Of a DNA stretch of 64,000 nt, positions 54,294-62,285 are shown piece after piece. A program made the translations under genes and the position numbers. A model generated the notes under the pieces. It was not told the DNA's origin. It worked only from the letters and a program-made list of their open reading frames with translations, and ran no database searches. Source of the stretch: CAVQUE01 sp046290435 (lineage in GTDB: Bacteria; Actinomycetota; Acidimicrobiia; Acidimicrobiales; UBA8592); assembly GCA_046290435.1 (NCBI GenBank), contig JBKAGO010000049.1, forward strand, positions 14,288 to 78,287, read 5' to 3'. Numbering within the stretch: position 1 is the stretch's first letter; each line of letters begins with the position of its first letter.

Positions 54294-54320
54294 CAATCGG
54301 ACCGGGCCGAACGGACTTGA
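54294..54320 (-). promoter_or_regulatory. Sigma-28-like promoter for the flgB unit
   Basis: Minus strand: TCAA at 54320-54317, 15-base spacer, TCCGATTG at 54301-54294. Same spacing as other sites in this cluster; the -10 shares CCGATTG with the fliC site. Leader of ~180 nt to flgB. Confidence 0.6.
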
Positions 54321-54397
54321 GGACTTGGGGGGAGAAATCGCACGAACGTGGTGAACGCCATCAGGCTGCCCTCGAGCCGACAAGTCCCAGATAGTGC

Positions 54398-54424
54398 TCA
54401 AGGCCCAGGCCCCGATGCCGATGG
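54398..54424 (+). promoter_or_regulatory. Sigma-28-like promoter for fliM
   Basis: TCAA at 54398-54401, 15-base spacer, GCCGATGG at 54417-54424. Matches the sigma-28 consensus TAAA-N15-GCCGATAA at most positions. Transcription would begin at ~54431, exactly the fliM GTG, so the mRNA may be leaderless. The rest of 54109-54430 shows no gene. Confidence 0.65.
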
Positions 54425-54430
54425 AGAGCG

Positions 54431-55288
54431 GTGGCAACTGTGCAGGCACCCGCAGACATCCGTCATTACCGCGTCGGCGTCGCCTCGTTCTCCGACGAGC
54501 GCCTGACCGAGATCCAGGCCCAGGTGGCCCGTGCTCTCGGCATCGAATCGCGCGGTCTGTCCAACCTGGTCCGGCGAGACGTCCGGTTCGACATGGGTGC
54601 CGTCGTTCCGGGTCCCCCCGACCCGACCGGCCTGACGGCCTTCGCGGTGACGAGTCCCGACCATCACGCTCTCGGACAGTTGCTGTTCAGCGCCGGCGCC
54701 CTGCTGGCCATCTCCGACCTGATGATGGGCGGCCGCGGTGACGTCGAGGATCGTGAGCCCACCGACCTCGAGACCGAGATCGCCAGCGGTCGCATGACGG
54801 CGCTCGCACGGGCGCTGGTCGGGGTGGTGCAGGGTTCGGATGATCCCGTGGAGCTGGAGCCGGTGGGCGAGGACTCGTTGCTGCTCGGGGACCAGGTGAC
54901 GATCCAGTTCGACCTCGTCACCGCCGGTGCGAGCCACGAGATGCTGTTCGCGGCCCCGATCCGGCGACCCCTCACCACGAGCGACGACCTGGATCTGGTG
55001 GCACGCACCTGCGCGGAGATCCCTGTCGAGCTCGCCGTCCGCTTCAAACCGGTGCAGCTGTCGGCGAAGGAGGTCGCGTCGTTGTCGACCGGCGATGTCG
55101 TGTGCCTCGATCACGAGGTCTCCGATGTGATCGTGGCGACCGTCGACGGGCGCCCGCTGCTGGCGACACGCATCGGACGTTCACGCCGTCACGTCGCCAT
55201 CGAGATCGTCGACCTGCTCGGAGAACCCGACGACAGACCAGCCGACCTACCCGGCGAGCTCGACATCGTCAGCGGGTCCGACCGATGA
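54431..55288 (+). CDS. fliM: Flagellar motor switch protein FliM-like
   Basis: 285 residues from a GTG at 54431 (a second GTG is at 54440). CheC/FliM-type core with LFSAGALLAISDLMMGGRG (as in FliM DRLFGG) and DLETEIASGRMTALARALVGVVQGSDD, then a C-terminal SpoA (FliN-like) domain PVELAVRFKPVQLSAKEVASLSTGDVVCLDHEVSDVIVATVDGRPLLATRIGRSRRHVAIEIVDLL. It is shorter than usual FliM (~330) and lacks the N-terminal EIDALL-type CheY-P binding motif. Forms the C-ring with FliN and FliG. Confidence 0.82.
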   Translation: MATVQAPADIRHYRVGVASFSDERLTEIQAQVARALGIESRGLSNLVRRDVRFDMGAVVPGPPDPTGLTAFAVTSPDHHALGQLLFSAGALLAISDLMMGGRGDVEDREPTDLETEIASGRMTALARALVGVVQGSDDPVELEPVGEDSLLLGDQVTIQFDLVTAGASHEMLFAAPIRRPLTTSDDLDLVARTCAEIPVELAVRFKPVQLSAKEVASLSTGDVVCLDHEVSDVIVATVDGRPLLATRIGRSRRHVAIEIVDLLGEPDDRPADLPGELDIVSGSDR

Positions 55289-55947
55289 GCGACGAGATCA
55301 CAGCGCCCGAGACCACAGCGCCCGAGACCACAGCGCCCGAGACCGCGACGCCGGCAGGTACCGGCGCCGACGGCCGACCCGAGACGCTCGACGAGGCGAT
55401 CGGCAGCCCGGGCGCGTTGATCGACGAGATCGCCGGCGACCTCGGTGCGGCGGGCTCGGCGCCGGCCGGTGAGCCCGACGAGCCGATCACCCCGATGGTG
55501 CTCGACGAGCTCGTCGAGAACGTGGACGAGCCGATGTCGATGCGCGACATGCGGATGCTCGCCGACATCGACGTCGAGGTGACGGTCGAGTTCGGGCGAG
55601 CCCGACTCGAGCTGCGCGACCTGCTCTCGCTCCGGCGGGGCTCGTTGGTCGAGCTGTCACGTGGCCTGGATCAGCCCGTGGGGATCCTGGCGAACAACAC
55701 CCTCGTCGCGTACGGCGAGGTGGTCATGGTCGGTGACCGCTTCGGTGTGCACGTCCTCGAGATCGTGGATCCCACCGACCGCAGCAAGCCCCAACGCCTC
55801 GATCGCACCACGCCCGGTGTGGCGGTGGAGCACCAGTGGTCCGACGCCGCGGCATCGCCGCCGGCCGACGCCTCGAACGGTGCTGCCGAGGAGCCGGCGC
55901 TCGCGCCGGCCGAGCCCGAGGCCCCGTCCGACCGCGTGTGGGACTGA
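55285..55947 (+). CDS. fliN: Flagellar motor switch protein FliN
   Basis: 220 residues, ATGA overlap with fliM. C-terminal SpoA domain ~95-170: MRMLADIDVEVTVEFGRARLELRDLLSLRRGSLVELSRGLDQPVGILANNTLVAYGEVVMVGDRFGVHVLEIV. N-terminal ~90 residues are acidic with a triple ETTAP pentapeptide (15-bp repeat); a second acidic Ala/Pro tail follows the domain. C-ring component. Confidence 0.94.
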   Translation: MSDEITAPETTAPETTAPETATPAGTGADGRPETLDEAIGSPGALIDEIAGDLGAAGSAPAGEPDEPITPMVLDELVENVDEPMSMRDMRMLADIDVEVTVEFGRARLELRDLLSLRRGSLVELSRGLDQPVGILANNTLVAYGEVVMVGDRFGVHVLEIVDPTDRSKPQRLDRTTPGVAVEHQWSDAAASPPADASNGAAEEPALAPAEPEAPSDRVWD

Positions 55948-55953
55948 CCGGCC

Positions 55954-56328
55954 ATGGAGTTCGTCGACACCCTCGTCCGGATAGCGGTCGTCTTCGGCCT
56001 GCTGTTCTTGACGTTGCGCCTGTTGAGCCGTACCAGAGGCCTACGGGTCGATGCCCGACGCGCCGGTGTACGGGCACCGCTCGAGATCGTCGACAAGGTC
56101 CGGGTCGGCCGCACGAGCTCCGTCGTGACGATGCGTGTCGGTGATCGCACGTTGCTGCTCGGTGTCACCGAACACCAGCTGACGACCCTGGCCGACGTCA
56201 CCGACGACCTCGCCGCCATGGAGCCGGCGGCCGAGGACGATGCCGACATCGACGTCACCGATCGGACGAGCGTGATGGACCACGCCCTCGAGGTCATGCG
56301 CGCCCGTTTCGAACACAAGCCGAGGTAG
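55954..56328 (+). CDS. fliO: Flagellar biosynthesis protein FliO
   Basis: 124 residues. One membrane helix (FVDTLVRIAVVFGLLFLTLRLLS) followed by the FliO domain APLEIVDKVRVGRTSSVVTMRVGDRTLLLGVTEHQLTTLADVTDD. Helps assemble FliP-FliR. Small acidic C-terminal tail. Confidence 0.88.
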   Translation: MEFVDTLVRIAVVFGLLFLTLRLLSRTRGLRVDARRAGVRAPLEIVDKVRVGRTSSVVTMRVGDRTLLLGVTEHQLTTLADVTDDLAAMEPAAEDDADIDVTDRTSVMDHALEVMRARFEHKPR

Positions 56329-56574
56329 CCGGCTCCGGGCTGATCAGCCCTGGCAGCGTGAGTCCGGGACAGGTCGGCGTTCTCGCGTCTCGGCGACGGC
56401 GACGCAGGTGTGCAGGGCGGCCGACACGTGCCGTCGCCCTCGGCGCAGAGCAGAGCGCCGCCGACACCGGACGGCGACGTGCCGTGGGGTCCGAGCGTGC
56501 GACGTCACAGACCCGAAGGTTCCCGGCGCGTGCCCGCCGGAGACGAGCCGTCCCAGAGCAGTAGTCCTTTCGGC

Positions 56575-56602
56575 TCAAGTTCGTTCGGCCCAGTGCCGAT
56601 GG
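56575..56602 (+). promoter_or_regulatory. Sigma-28-like promoter for fliP
   Basis: TCAAGTTC at 56575, spacer of 16 from TCAA, then GCCGATGG at 56595-56602. -10 is the same as at fliM. Predicted leader to fliP ~110 nt. The 391-bp gap 56329-56719 shows no gene. Confidence 0.55.
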
Positions 56603-56633
56603 ATGCTGGTGGCTGCGTTCCCGCGGCCGCCGT

Positions 56634-56650
56634 CTGGACAGGATGTCCGG
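56634..56650 (+). promoter_or_regulatory. GGA-loop hairpin in the fliP leader (candidate CsrA site)
   Basis: CTGGACA-GGA-TGTCCGG: seven-base stem (one G-T pair) closing on a GGA loop. Core ACAGGATGT is close to the CsrA consensus ACARGGAUGU, lacking one base. Lies 70 nt before fliP. Confidence 0.5.
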
Positions 56651-56719
56651 GCGACAGATGGTCACGGACGGACCGATCGATGCGAATCCGGGCGACGCCC
56701 GGAAGGAGATCACTGCGAC

Positions 56720-57637
56720 GTGTCGTCCACGGCCGAGAGTCGGGTTGCTTCTGCGCTCGAGCGCCGTGAGCAGACGCGCCCGGTCGTCGGTCGGTTGCGG
56801 TGGTTCGCAGCGGCGGCCTGGCTCGTGATGGGTCTGACGATCCTCGTGGTCACGATGCTGGGTTCCCCGGCAGCGGCCCAGGGTCAGCCGGCACCGGTGG
56901 AGTCTCCCGGTGGGGTGAACATCGATCCGCCGTTGCAGGTTCCGGCCCTGTCGGACGAGGATGTGCCCGACCTGTCGGTGAGCCTCCAGGACGGTGCGAG
57001 CGACACGGCCGCCGCGTCGCAGTCGCTGACGGTCATCTTGTTGTTGACGGTGCTGTCGTTGGCGCCGACGTTGTTGATCCTCGTCACGTCGTTCACACGC
57101 ATCATCATCGTGTTGGGCATCACCCGCAACGCCTTGTCGCTGCAGGGCATCCCGCCCAACCAGGTTCTGATCGGTCTGGCGCTGTTCCTCAGCCTGTTCG
57201 TGATGGCGCCGGTGTTGACCGAGATCAACGACGAGGCGCTCCAGCCTCTGCTCGACGAGGAGATCTCCCAGACCGAGGCGTTCGAGCGGGGTATGGAGCC
57301 GCTGCGGGTGTTCATGCTCGAACAGGTCCGCGACGAGGATCTGGCGACGTTCGTCAACATGACCGATGCCGAGCCCGCGACGCCCGACGATGTGGCTCTG
57401 ACGACGTTGATCCCCGCCTTCGTGATGAGCGAACTGCGGGCCGGCTTCATCATCGGCTTCCTCGTGTTCATCCCGTTCCTGATCATCGACATCGTCGTGT
57501 CGGCGACGTTGATGTCCATGGGCATGGTGATGCTGCCTCCGGTGGTGATCTCGTTGCCCTTCAAGTTGTTGTTGTTCGTCATCGTCGACGGGTGGGCGCT
57601 GTTGGTGCCGACCCTCGTCACCTCGTTCTCCACCTGA
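56720..57637 (+). CDS. fliP: Flagellar type III export protein FliP
   Basis: 305 residues from a GTG at 56720 (GGAAGGAG upstream). N-terminal signal-like helix (WFAAAAWLVMGLTILVVTMLGSPAAAQ) cleaved or not, then FliP core: SQSLTVILLLTVLSLAPTLLILVTSFTRIIIVLGITRNALSLQGIPPNQVLIGLALFLSLFVMAP and the C-terminal LIPAFVMSELRAGFIIGFLVFIPFLIIDIVVSATLMSMGMVMLPPVVISLPFKLLLFVIVDGWALL. Forms the export gate with FliQ and FliR. Confidence 0.96.
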   Translation: MSSTAESRVASALERREQTRPVVGRLRWFAAAAWLVMGLTILVVTMLGSPAAAQGQPAPVESPGGVNIDPPLQVPALSDEDVPDLSVSLQDGASDTAAASQSLTVILLLTVLSLAPTLLILVTSFTRIIIVLGITRNALSLQGIPPNQVLIGLALFLSLFVMAPVLTEINDEALQPLLDEEISQTEAFERGMEPLRVFMLEQVRDEDLATFVNMTDAEPATPDDVALTTLIPAFVMSELRAGFIIGFLVFIPFLIIDIVVSATLMSMGMVMLPPVVISLPFKLLLFVIVDGWALLVPTLVTSFST

Positions 57638-57661
57638 CCCCTGTCGAAAGCGCGCGCCCTG

Positions 57662-57931
57662 ATGGATGTAGAGATCGTCAACATCGTGACCCGGATGCTG
57701 TGGATCGCCACGCAGCTCTCCGCACCGATCCTCATCGTGTCGTTGGTTGTCGGCACGGTGATCGGCCTGTTCCAGGCCGTGGTGCAGGTGCAGGAACCGA
57801 CCCTCACCTTCGTGCCGAAGGTGGCTGCGATCGGTGTCACGTTGGCGTTGACCGGCGGCTGGATGATGAGCGTCATGACCGACTACTTCGGCGAGCTCAT
57901 GACGATGGCGCCGGACCTGATTCGTCTCTGA
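57662..57931 (+). CDS. fliQ: Flagellar type III export protein FliQ
   Basis: 89 residues, two membrane helices: LWIATQLSAPILIVSLVVGTVIGLFQAVVQVQEPTLTFVPKVAAIGVTLALTGGWMMSVMTDYFGEL. Standard family length and QEPTL motif. 24 bp after fliP. Confidence 0.96.
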   Translation: MDVEIVNIVTRMLWIATQLSAPILIVSLVVGTVIGLFQAVVQVQEPTLTFVPKVAAIGVTLALTGGWMMSVMTDYFGELMTMAPDLIRL

Positions 57932-57971
57932 CCCGAAGACGTGAGATGGAGCTCCCCGCAGATGAGTCGAA

Positions 57972-58730
57972 ATGATTCTCGACACGACCGACGTGATGCT
58001 GTTCGTGCTGGCCTTGGCCAGGACGTCGGCGTGGGTCGCCGCGTCGCCGCTGTTCAGCACACGCGGGCTCGCAGGTGTGGGCCGGTTGGCGTTCGCGATC
58101 GCGTTGGCGTTGTTCGCGGTTCCGATCTCGGCGGGTGCGCCGGCGGCGCCGGCGGGGCTGTTCGACTTCTTGTTGGTGGCGCTCGGTCAAGTGGCGCTCG
58201 GTCTGTTGCTCGGGTGGGTGACGGGTCTGGCACTCGCGATCTTCCAGAGCGCCGGCTCGGTGATCGACCTCACGTCGGGTTTCTCGGTCTCGGCGATCCT
58301 CGATCCGGTCACGGGCGCACAGTCGGCGGTCATGGCCCGGGTGTTCGGCCTGGCGTTCACGGCGTTGTTCTTCGCGACGGGGGCCCATCTGATGGTGGTC
58401 GGTGGCTTCGTCCGTTCGTTCGAGGCGGTACCGGTCACCCAGTTGCCGATCTTCGAGGCCGATTCGGTGGCCATGGCGGCCACTGCGCTGGCGGATCTGT
58501 TGTTGGCGGCGCTCGAGATCGCGGCGCCGACGCTCGGCGCGCTCTTGCTGGCCGAGGTGGGGTTGGCGTTCGCGGCGCGCTTCGCACCGCAGGCGAACAT
58601 CTTCATGATCGGCCTTCCCCTGAAGCTCGGGGTGGCGCTGGTGGTGGGAGGGATGTCGCTGGTGTTCCTGCCGACCTATGCCGAGACGGTCGTGGATCGC
58701 ATCATCGATCTGGGGCAGGTGCCGCTGTGA
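57972..58730 (+). CDS. fliR: Flagellar type III export protein FliR
   Basis: 252 residues, six-seven membrane helices with FliR features VGRLAFAIALALFAVP, GLLLGWVTGLALAIFQSAGSVIDLTSGFSVSAILDPVTGAQSAVMARVFGLAFTALFFATGAHLMVVGGFVRSFEAVP and ANIFMIGLPLKLGVALVVGGMSLVFLP. Not fused to FlhB (length is that of FliR alone), and no flhB gene follows. Confidence 0.95.
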   Translation: MILDTTDVMLFVLALARTSAWVAASPLFSTRGLAGVGRLAFAIALALFAVPISAGAPAAPAGLFDFLLVALGQVALGLLLGWVTGLALAIFQSAGSVIDLTSGFSVSAILDPVTGAQSAVMARVFGLAFTALFFATGAHLMVVGGFVRSFEAVPVTQLPIFEADSVAMAATALADLLLAALEIAAPTLGALLLAEVGLAFAARFAPQANIFMIGLPLKLGVALVVGGMSLVFLPTYAETVVDRIIDLGQVPL

Positions 58731-58767
58731 TGGATACCGCTCGCCGCCGGTCGGTTCCGGCAAACCC

Positions 58768-58794
58768 TCAACTCGGTCGCGCTTGCGCCGAAGG
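58768..58794 (+). promoter_or_regulatory. Sigma-28-like promoter for the J-domain gene
   Basis: TCAA at 58768-58771, 15-base spacer, GCCGAAGG at 58787-58794. TCAACTCGG is identical to the start of the fliC promoter. Transcription would start near 58801. Confidence 0.6.
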
Positions 58795-58808
58795 CTGTGG
58801 TGCAACAC

Positions 58809-58828
58809 CAGGACGACGGATCGTCCTG
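58809..58828 (+). promoter_or_regulatory. Perfect hairpin with CGGA loop in the J-domain gene leader
   Basis: CAGGACGA-CGGA-TCGTCCTG, eight-base perfect stem and a tetraloop with GGA, ~8 nt after the predicted transcription start and 25 nt before the start codon. Candidate CsrA site or mRNA-stabilising hairpin. Confidence 0.5.
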
Positions 58829-58853
58829 CAACCACACACCGGAGAGCGCACCC

Positions 58854-59234
58854 ATGGATGGATGCAGCGCCCGGACGATGCTCGGGGTCTCCTCGAGCGC
58901 GTCCCTCGCGGACATCAAGACGGCCTATCGGACCCTGGTCAAGCACGTCCACCCCGATCGGGGTGGCGACGCGGTGACCTTCGACCGCATCACGCGGGCC
59001 TACGAGTTCCTGATCGCCGAGGCTTCTCGGCCGTCGACGGCCCGACCCGAACGGTTGTCGGTCGCCCCGCAGCCGACCCGGTCGGTGTTCCGTCGGCCCA
59101 TGTGGACCAGGGTCGCCGCCGCAGCGGTCTCCGGTGCACCGCAGGCTGCGAAGCCCGCGTCGTCACCGTCGGGTCCGGCGATGACCTTCGCCGAGCACCT
59201 GCGCCGCGCATCTGCCCGTCCTGCCGCCGCCTGA
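58854..59234 (+). CDS. J-domain (DnaJ-like) protein in the flhB position
   Basis: 126 residues from the ATG at 58854 (GGAGAG upstream). J-domain ~6-55: TMLGVSSSASLADIKTAYRTLVKHVHPDRGGDAVTFDRITRAYEFLIAE with the invariant HPD motif that stimulates Hsp70. The rest is Pro/Ser/Ala rich with one basic stretch (FRRPMWTRVAAAAV) and a short C-terminal MTFAEHLRRASARP helix. No Gly/Phe region or zinc fingers, so a specialised co-chaperone. Lies between fliR and flhA and has its own sigma-28-like promoter; involvement in flagellar export is inference from place and promoter. Confidence 0.78.
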   Translation: MDGCSARTMLGVSSSASLADIKTAYRTLVKHVHPDRGGDAVTFDRITRAYEFLIAEASRPSTARPERLSVAPQPTRSVFRRPMWTRVAAAAVSGAPQAAKPASSPSGPAMTFAEHLRRASARPAAA

Positions 59235-59264
59235 CCGGCTCGGCCTCCACCGGGAGGCCGGCCC

Positions 59265-61352
59265 GTGGCTGACAACGCAGGCGGCGTCCGGGTGAAGGAC
59301 GCCCGCAACCGGCTGTCCGCGATCGGTATCCCCTTCGGGGTCGTGTCGATCGTGATCGTGTTGGTGGTGCCGCTGCCCGCGGCGCTCATCGACTTCCTGC
59401 TGGCGGTCAACATCGCCGGCGCGGTGGTCATCTTGTTGACCTCGATGATGGTTGCCGAGCCGCTGCAGTTCAGCGTGTTCCCGACCCTGTTGCTGGTCAC
59501 GACGCTGATGCGGCTCGCGCTGAACGTGTCGACGACGCGCCTGATCCTGTCGGGCGATTCGAGCCAGATCATCGAGACGTTCGGTGGTTTCGTGGTCGGT
59601 GGGTCGATCGTGATCGGCCTGGTCGTCTTCTTGATCCTGGTCGTCATCCAGTTCGTGGTGGTCACCAACGGTGCCGGTCGTGTCGCCGAGGTCAGCGCCA
59701 GATTCATGCTCGATGCCATGCCCGGCAAGCAGATGGCGATCGACGCGGATCTGAACTCGGGGCTGATCGACGAGGAGACGGCGCGTGACCGGCGCGCTGC
59801 GGTGTCGGCCGAGGCGGACTTCTACGGTTCGATGGACGGCGCGTCGAAGTTCGTCAAGGGCGATGCCATCGCGTCGATCGTGATCGTGATCATCAACCTG
59901 ATCGGCGGCATCAGCGTCGGCATGGTGACCTACGGCTACGGCGTGACCGGTTCGATCGAGCGCTTCGGCCTGCTGACCATCGGCGATGGCCTGGTCTCGC
60001 AGATCCCGGCGCTGCTGATCTCGGTCGCCTCCGGTGTCATCGTCACCCGTTCGATTACCGACGAGGCCGGTGGGTTCGGTGCCGATCTGTGGACGCAGCT
60101 GATCGCTGATCATCGCACCCTCGCCGTGTCGTCGGTCTCGGTGGCTCTCGTCGGGTTGGTACCCGGATTGCCGGTCGTGCCCTTCTTCGCCCTGGCGCTG
60201 TTCCTCGGTGCCGGCGCACTGAAGGGCTACCGGCTCGAGAAGGACACCGGAACGGTCGATGCGGCTCCGGCGACGCAGGCGGGCGATGGCGACTCGACGG
60301 CCATCGACCTGACATCGGAGATGCGCATCGAAGCCCTCGAGCTCGAGCTCGCGCCCAACCTGTTGGATCTGGTGGAGCCGGGTGGGGCCGGTCTGCTCGA
60401 ACGGGTCAAGACGCTGCGACGTCACATCGCACTCGAATTGGGTCTGGTGGCACCGCTGGTGCGGACACGGGACAATCTGACGCTGCCGATGTCGACCTAT
60501 GCGATCCGCGTGCACGGTGTCGAGGTCGGTCGGGGTCTCGCGCCGCCCGGGAGCGTGCTGGTCCTGGCGTCGCATCCCGACGACGCGATCCCGGGCGAGC
60601 CGACGCTCGAGCCGGTGTTCGGCCTGCCGGCGTCGTGGGTGCCGGAGCATCTCGGCCCCCAGCTCGAAGGCCGCGGCCACAGCGTCATCGACCGGGCTTC
60701 GGTCATCCTGACGCATCTGTCGGAGGTCGTCCGCAGTCACGCCGCCGACCTGCTGTCACGCCAGGACGTCCAGGATCTCGTCGATGCCCTGAAGCCGGTT
60801 GCTCCGTCGGTGGCGAACGAGGTCGGCGGTGAACGGCTGTCGCTGGCCGAGCTCCACCAGGTGCTCGGTGCGCTGTTGCGCGAGCGTGTCCCGATCCGTG
60901 ACCTCGTGAGGATCCTCGAGGCGGTCACCAGCGCGGGGGCCGCCTCCCGTGATCTGGACACGATGGTCGAAGCCGCCCGCCGTGCGATCGGTCCGGCCAT
61001 CTGCGCCCAGATCGCCGGCGACGGGACCCTGCACGCGATCACGCTGGATCCCCGGCTGGAACAGCATCTGTTCGAACACCTGCGCCCCGGAGAGAAGGGC
61101 GCGTTTCTGGCCATCGCGCCGTCGCTCACCGAAGCGCTGCTCGACGAGGCCACTGCCGTCATCGCCGCAGCCGAGAACCGTGGAGTGCGTCCGGTGCTGT
61201 TGTGCACGGACCAGCTGCGGCCGGTCCTGCGGCGCCTGCTGGCCGCCGGCTGGCCGAGCCTGCCCGTCATCGCCTTCCAGGAGCTCAGCTCCAACCTGAA
61301 CCTCGAGACCACAGGAGTGATCCGTGTCGACCTCAGCCACGCAACAGTTTGA
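59265..61352 (+). CDS. flhA: Flagellar type III export protein FlhA
   Basis: 695 residues. N-terminal eight membrane helices with AVNIAGAVVILLTSMMVAEPLQFSVFPTLLLVTTLMRLALNVSTTRLIL, the FHIPEP-type loop RFMLDAMPGKQMAIDADLNSGLIDEETARDRR, and a C-terminal cytoplasmic domain (~340-695) with the substrate-binding part LTEALLDEATAVIAAAENRGVRPVLLCTDQLRPVLRRLLAAGWPSLPVIAFQELSSNLNLETTGVI. Forms the nonameric export ring. Overlaps the flhF-like gene by 29 bp. Confidence 0.97.
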   Translation: MADNAGGVRVKDARNRLSAIGIPFGVVSIVIVLVVPLPAALIDFLLAVNIAGAVVILLTSMMVAEPLQFSVFPTLLLVTTLMRLALNVSTTRLILSGDSSQIIETFGGFVVGGSIVIGLVVFLILVVIQFVVVTNGAGRVAEVSARFMLDAMPGKQMAIDADLNSGLIDEETARDRRAAVSAEADFYGSMDGASKFVKGDAIASIVIVIINLIGGISVGMVTYGYGVTGSIERFGLLTIGDGLVSQIPALLISVASGVIVTRSITDEAGGFGADLWTQLIADHRTLAVSSVSVALVGLVPGLPVVPFFALALFLGAGALKGYRLEKDTGTVDAAPATQAGDGDSTAIDLTSEMRIEALELELAPNLLDLVEPGGAGLLERVKTLRRHIALELGLVAPLVRTRDNLTLPMSTYAIRVHGVEVGRGLAPPGSVLVLASHPDDAIPGEPTLEPVFGLPASWVPEHLGPQLEGRGHSVIDRASVILTHLSEVVRSHAADLLSRQDVQDLVDALKPVAPSVANEVGGERLSLAELHQVLGALLRERVPIRDLVRILEAVTSAGAASRDLDTMVEAARRAIGPAICAQIAGDGTLHAITLDPRLEQHLFEHLRPGEKGAFLAIAPSLTEALLDEATAVIAAAENRGVRPVLLCTDQLRPVLRRLLAAGWPSLPVIAFQELSSNLNLETTGVIRVDLSHATV

Positions 61353-62283
61353 CGGCAACACGATCGAGGAGGCCCTGGGCGCCGCCGTCGCGTCGATGGG
61401 TGACGATCTCGAGATCGTCGACGCGCAGCGCGTGCGGCGGCGGCGCCGCCTCGGGGTGCGTCGCGAGGAGCGCTTCGAGGTGATCGCTGCGCCACGATCG
61501 TCGCCCGCCGAGTTCGAGGACGTCCTGCGGCGCATGGTCGATCGTGTCGACGACCGCGAACGGGCCCACGAGGTCGACCTGCGTGGTGGGCGTGCCGACG
61601 CGACGGTCGATCTGCGCGCACCCCGTGGCGGCGTCGATCTGGCCGATTCGGATCTGTCGTGGTGGGAGGATGCGGAGTTCGTCGTGCCCGAGCCGTCCGT
61701 TCGGGCCCCGATGGCCGAGGTCGAGCATCGCGAACTCGAGATCGACGTCCGGACGCCACGGACCGCCCTCGACGACGAGCTGTTCGGCCCCGAAACCGGC
61801 CCCGGCAGCGATGCGGAGACCACGCCGTACCCGGCGGCCCCCGCTTCACCGGCGCAGGATGCAGCCGTGTTCGAGTCCACGATGGTGCGCATGCAGACGA
61901 TGTCGCGCCCTGCGGATGTCCCGGATCGTGAGGAGATGCCGGCGCCGGTGGTGACGATCGGCGGTGCCACCGGCTGGAGTCTCGAGGCATTGGCCGACCT
62001 CGGCCTGGCGCCGCTGGTGCTCGAGCGCGTCGCCGCCCGGAACCCCCGGGCCGACCTCGACTGGGTGGCGGCGTTGGCCGGCGCCATCGAGGACATCGCC
62101 GCCGCGATCGATCCCCACGGATCCAACGTCGAGCTCACCGGCCACGGCCGCCATGCCGCGGTCGACCTGATCGGCGGGCTCTGCCGGGGCATGCGTGTCG
62201 GTCATCTCGTCATCGACGGCGTCCGCATCGAGGCCACTCCCGTCGAGCTGGCGCTCGGCGTGCGTGCCTGCCTCCAGGCCTGA
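61324..62283 (+). CDS. FlhF-like protein lacking the GTPase domain
   Basis: 319 residues. N-terminal QQFDGNTIEEALGAAVASMGDDLEIVDAQRVRRRRRLGVRREERFEVIA is the FlhF B-domain start (FxGxTxxEALxxVxxxxGxDAxIxxxRxxRR), and the order flhA-flhF supports it. The centre is a disordered Asp/Pro-rich linker. LADLGLAPLVLERVAARNPRADLDWVAALAGAIEDIAAAI resembles the N-domain of the SRP-type GTPase, but no G1 (GxTGxGKTT), G3 or G4 motif follows; the protein ends with HGRHAAVDLIGGLCRGMRVGHLVIDGVRIEATPVELALGVRACLQA. Probably a GTPase-less flagellar placement factor or a degenerate FlhF. Confidence 0.7.
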   Translation: MSTSATQQFDGNTIEEALGAAVASMGDDLEIVDAQRVRRRRRLGVRREERFEVIAAPRSSPAEFEDVLRRMVDRVDDRERAHEVDLRGGRADATVDLRAPRGGVDLADSDLSWWEDAEFVVPEPSVRAPMAEVEHRELEIDVRTPRTALDDELFGPETGPGSDAETTPYPAAPASPAQDAAVFESTMVRMQTMSRPADVPDREEMPAPVVTIGGATGWSLEALADLGLAPLVLERVAARNPRADLDWVAALAGAIEDIAAAIDPHGSNVELTGHGRHAAVDLIGGLCRGMRVGHLVIDGVRIEATPVELALGVRACLQA

Positions 62284-62285
62284 TC

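Noticed and set aside
58187..58606. Open frame antisense to fliR considered as a candidate flhB piece
   Set aside because: No FlhB motif (NPTH or membrane helices) in any frame of 58187-59264.
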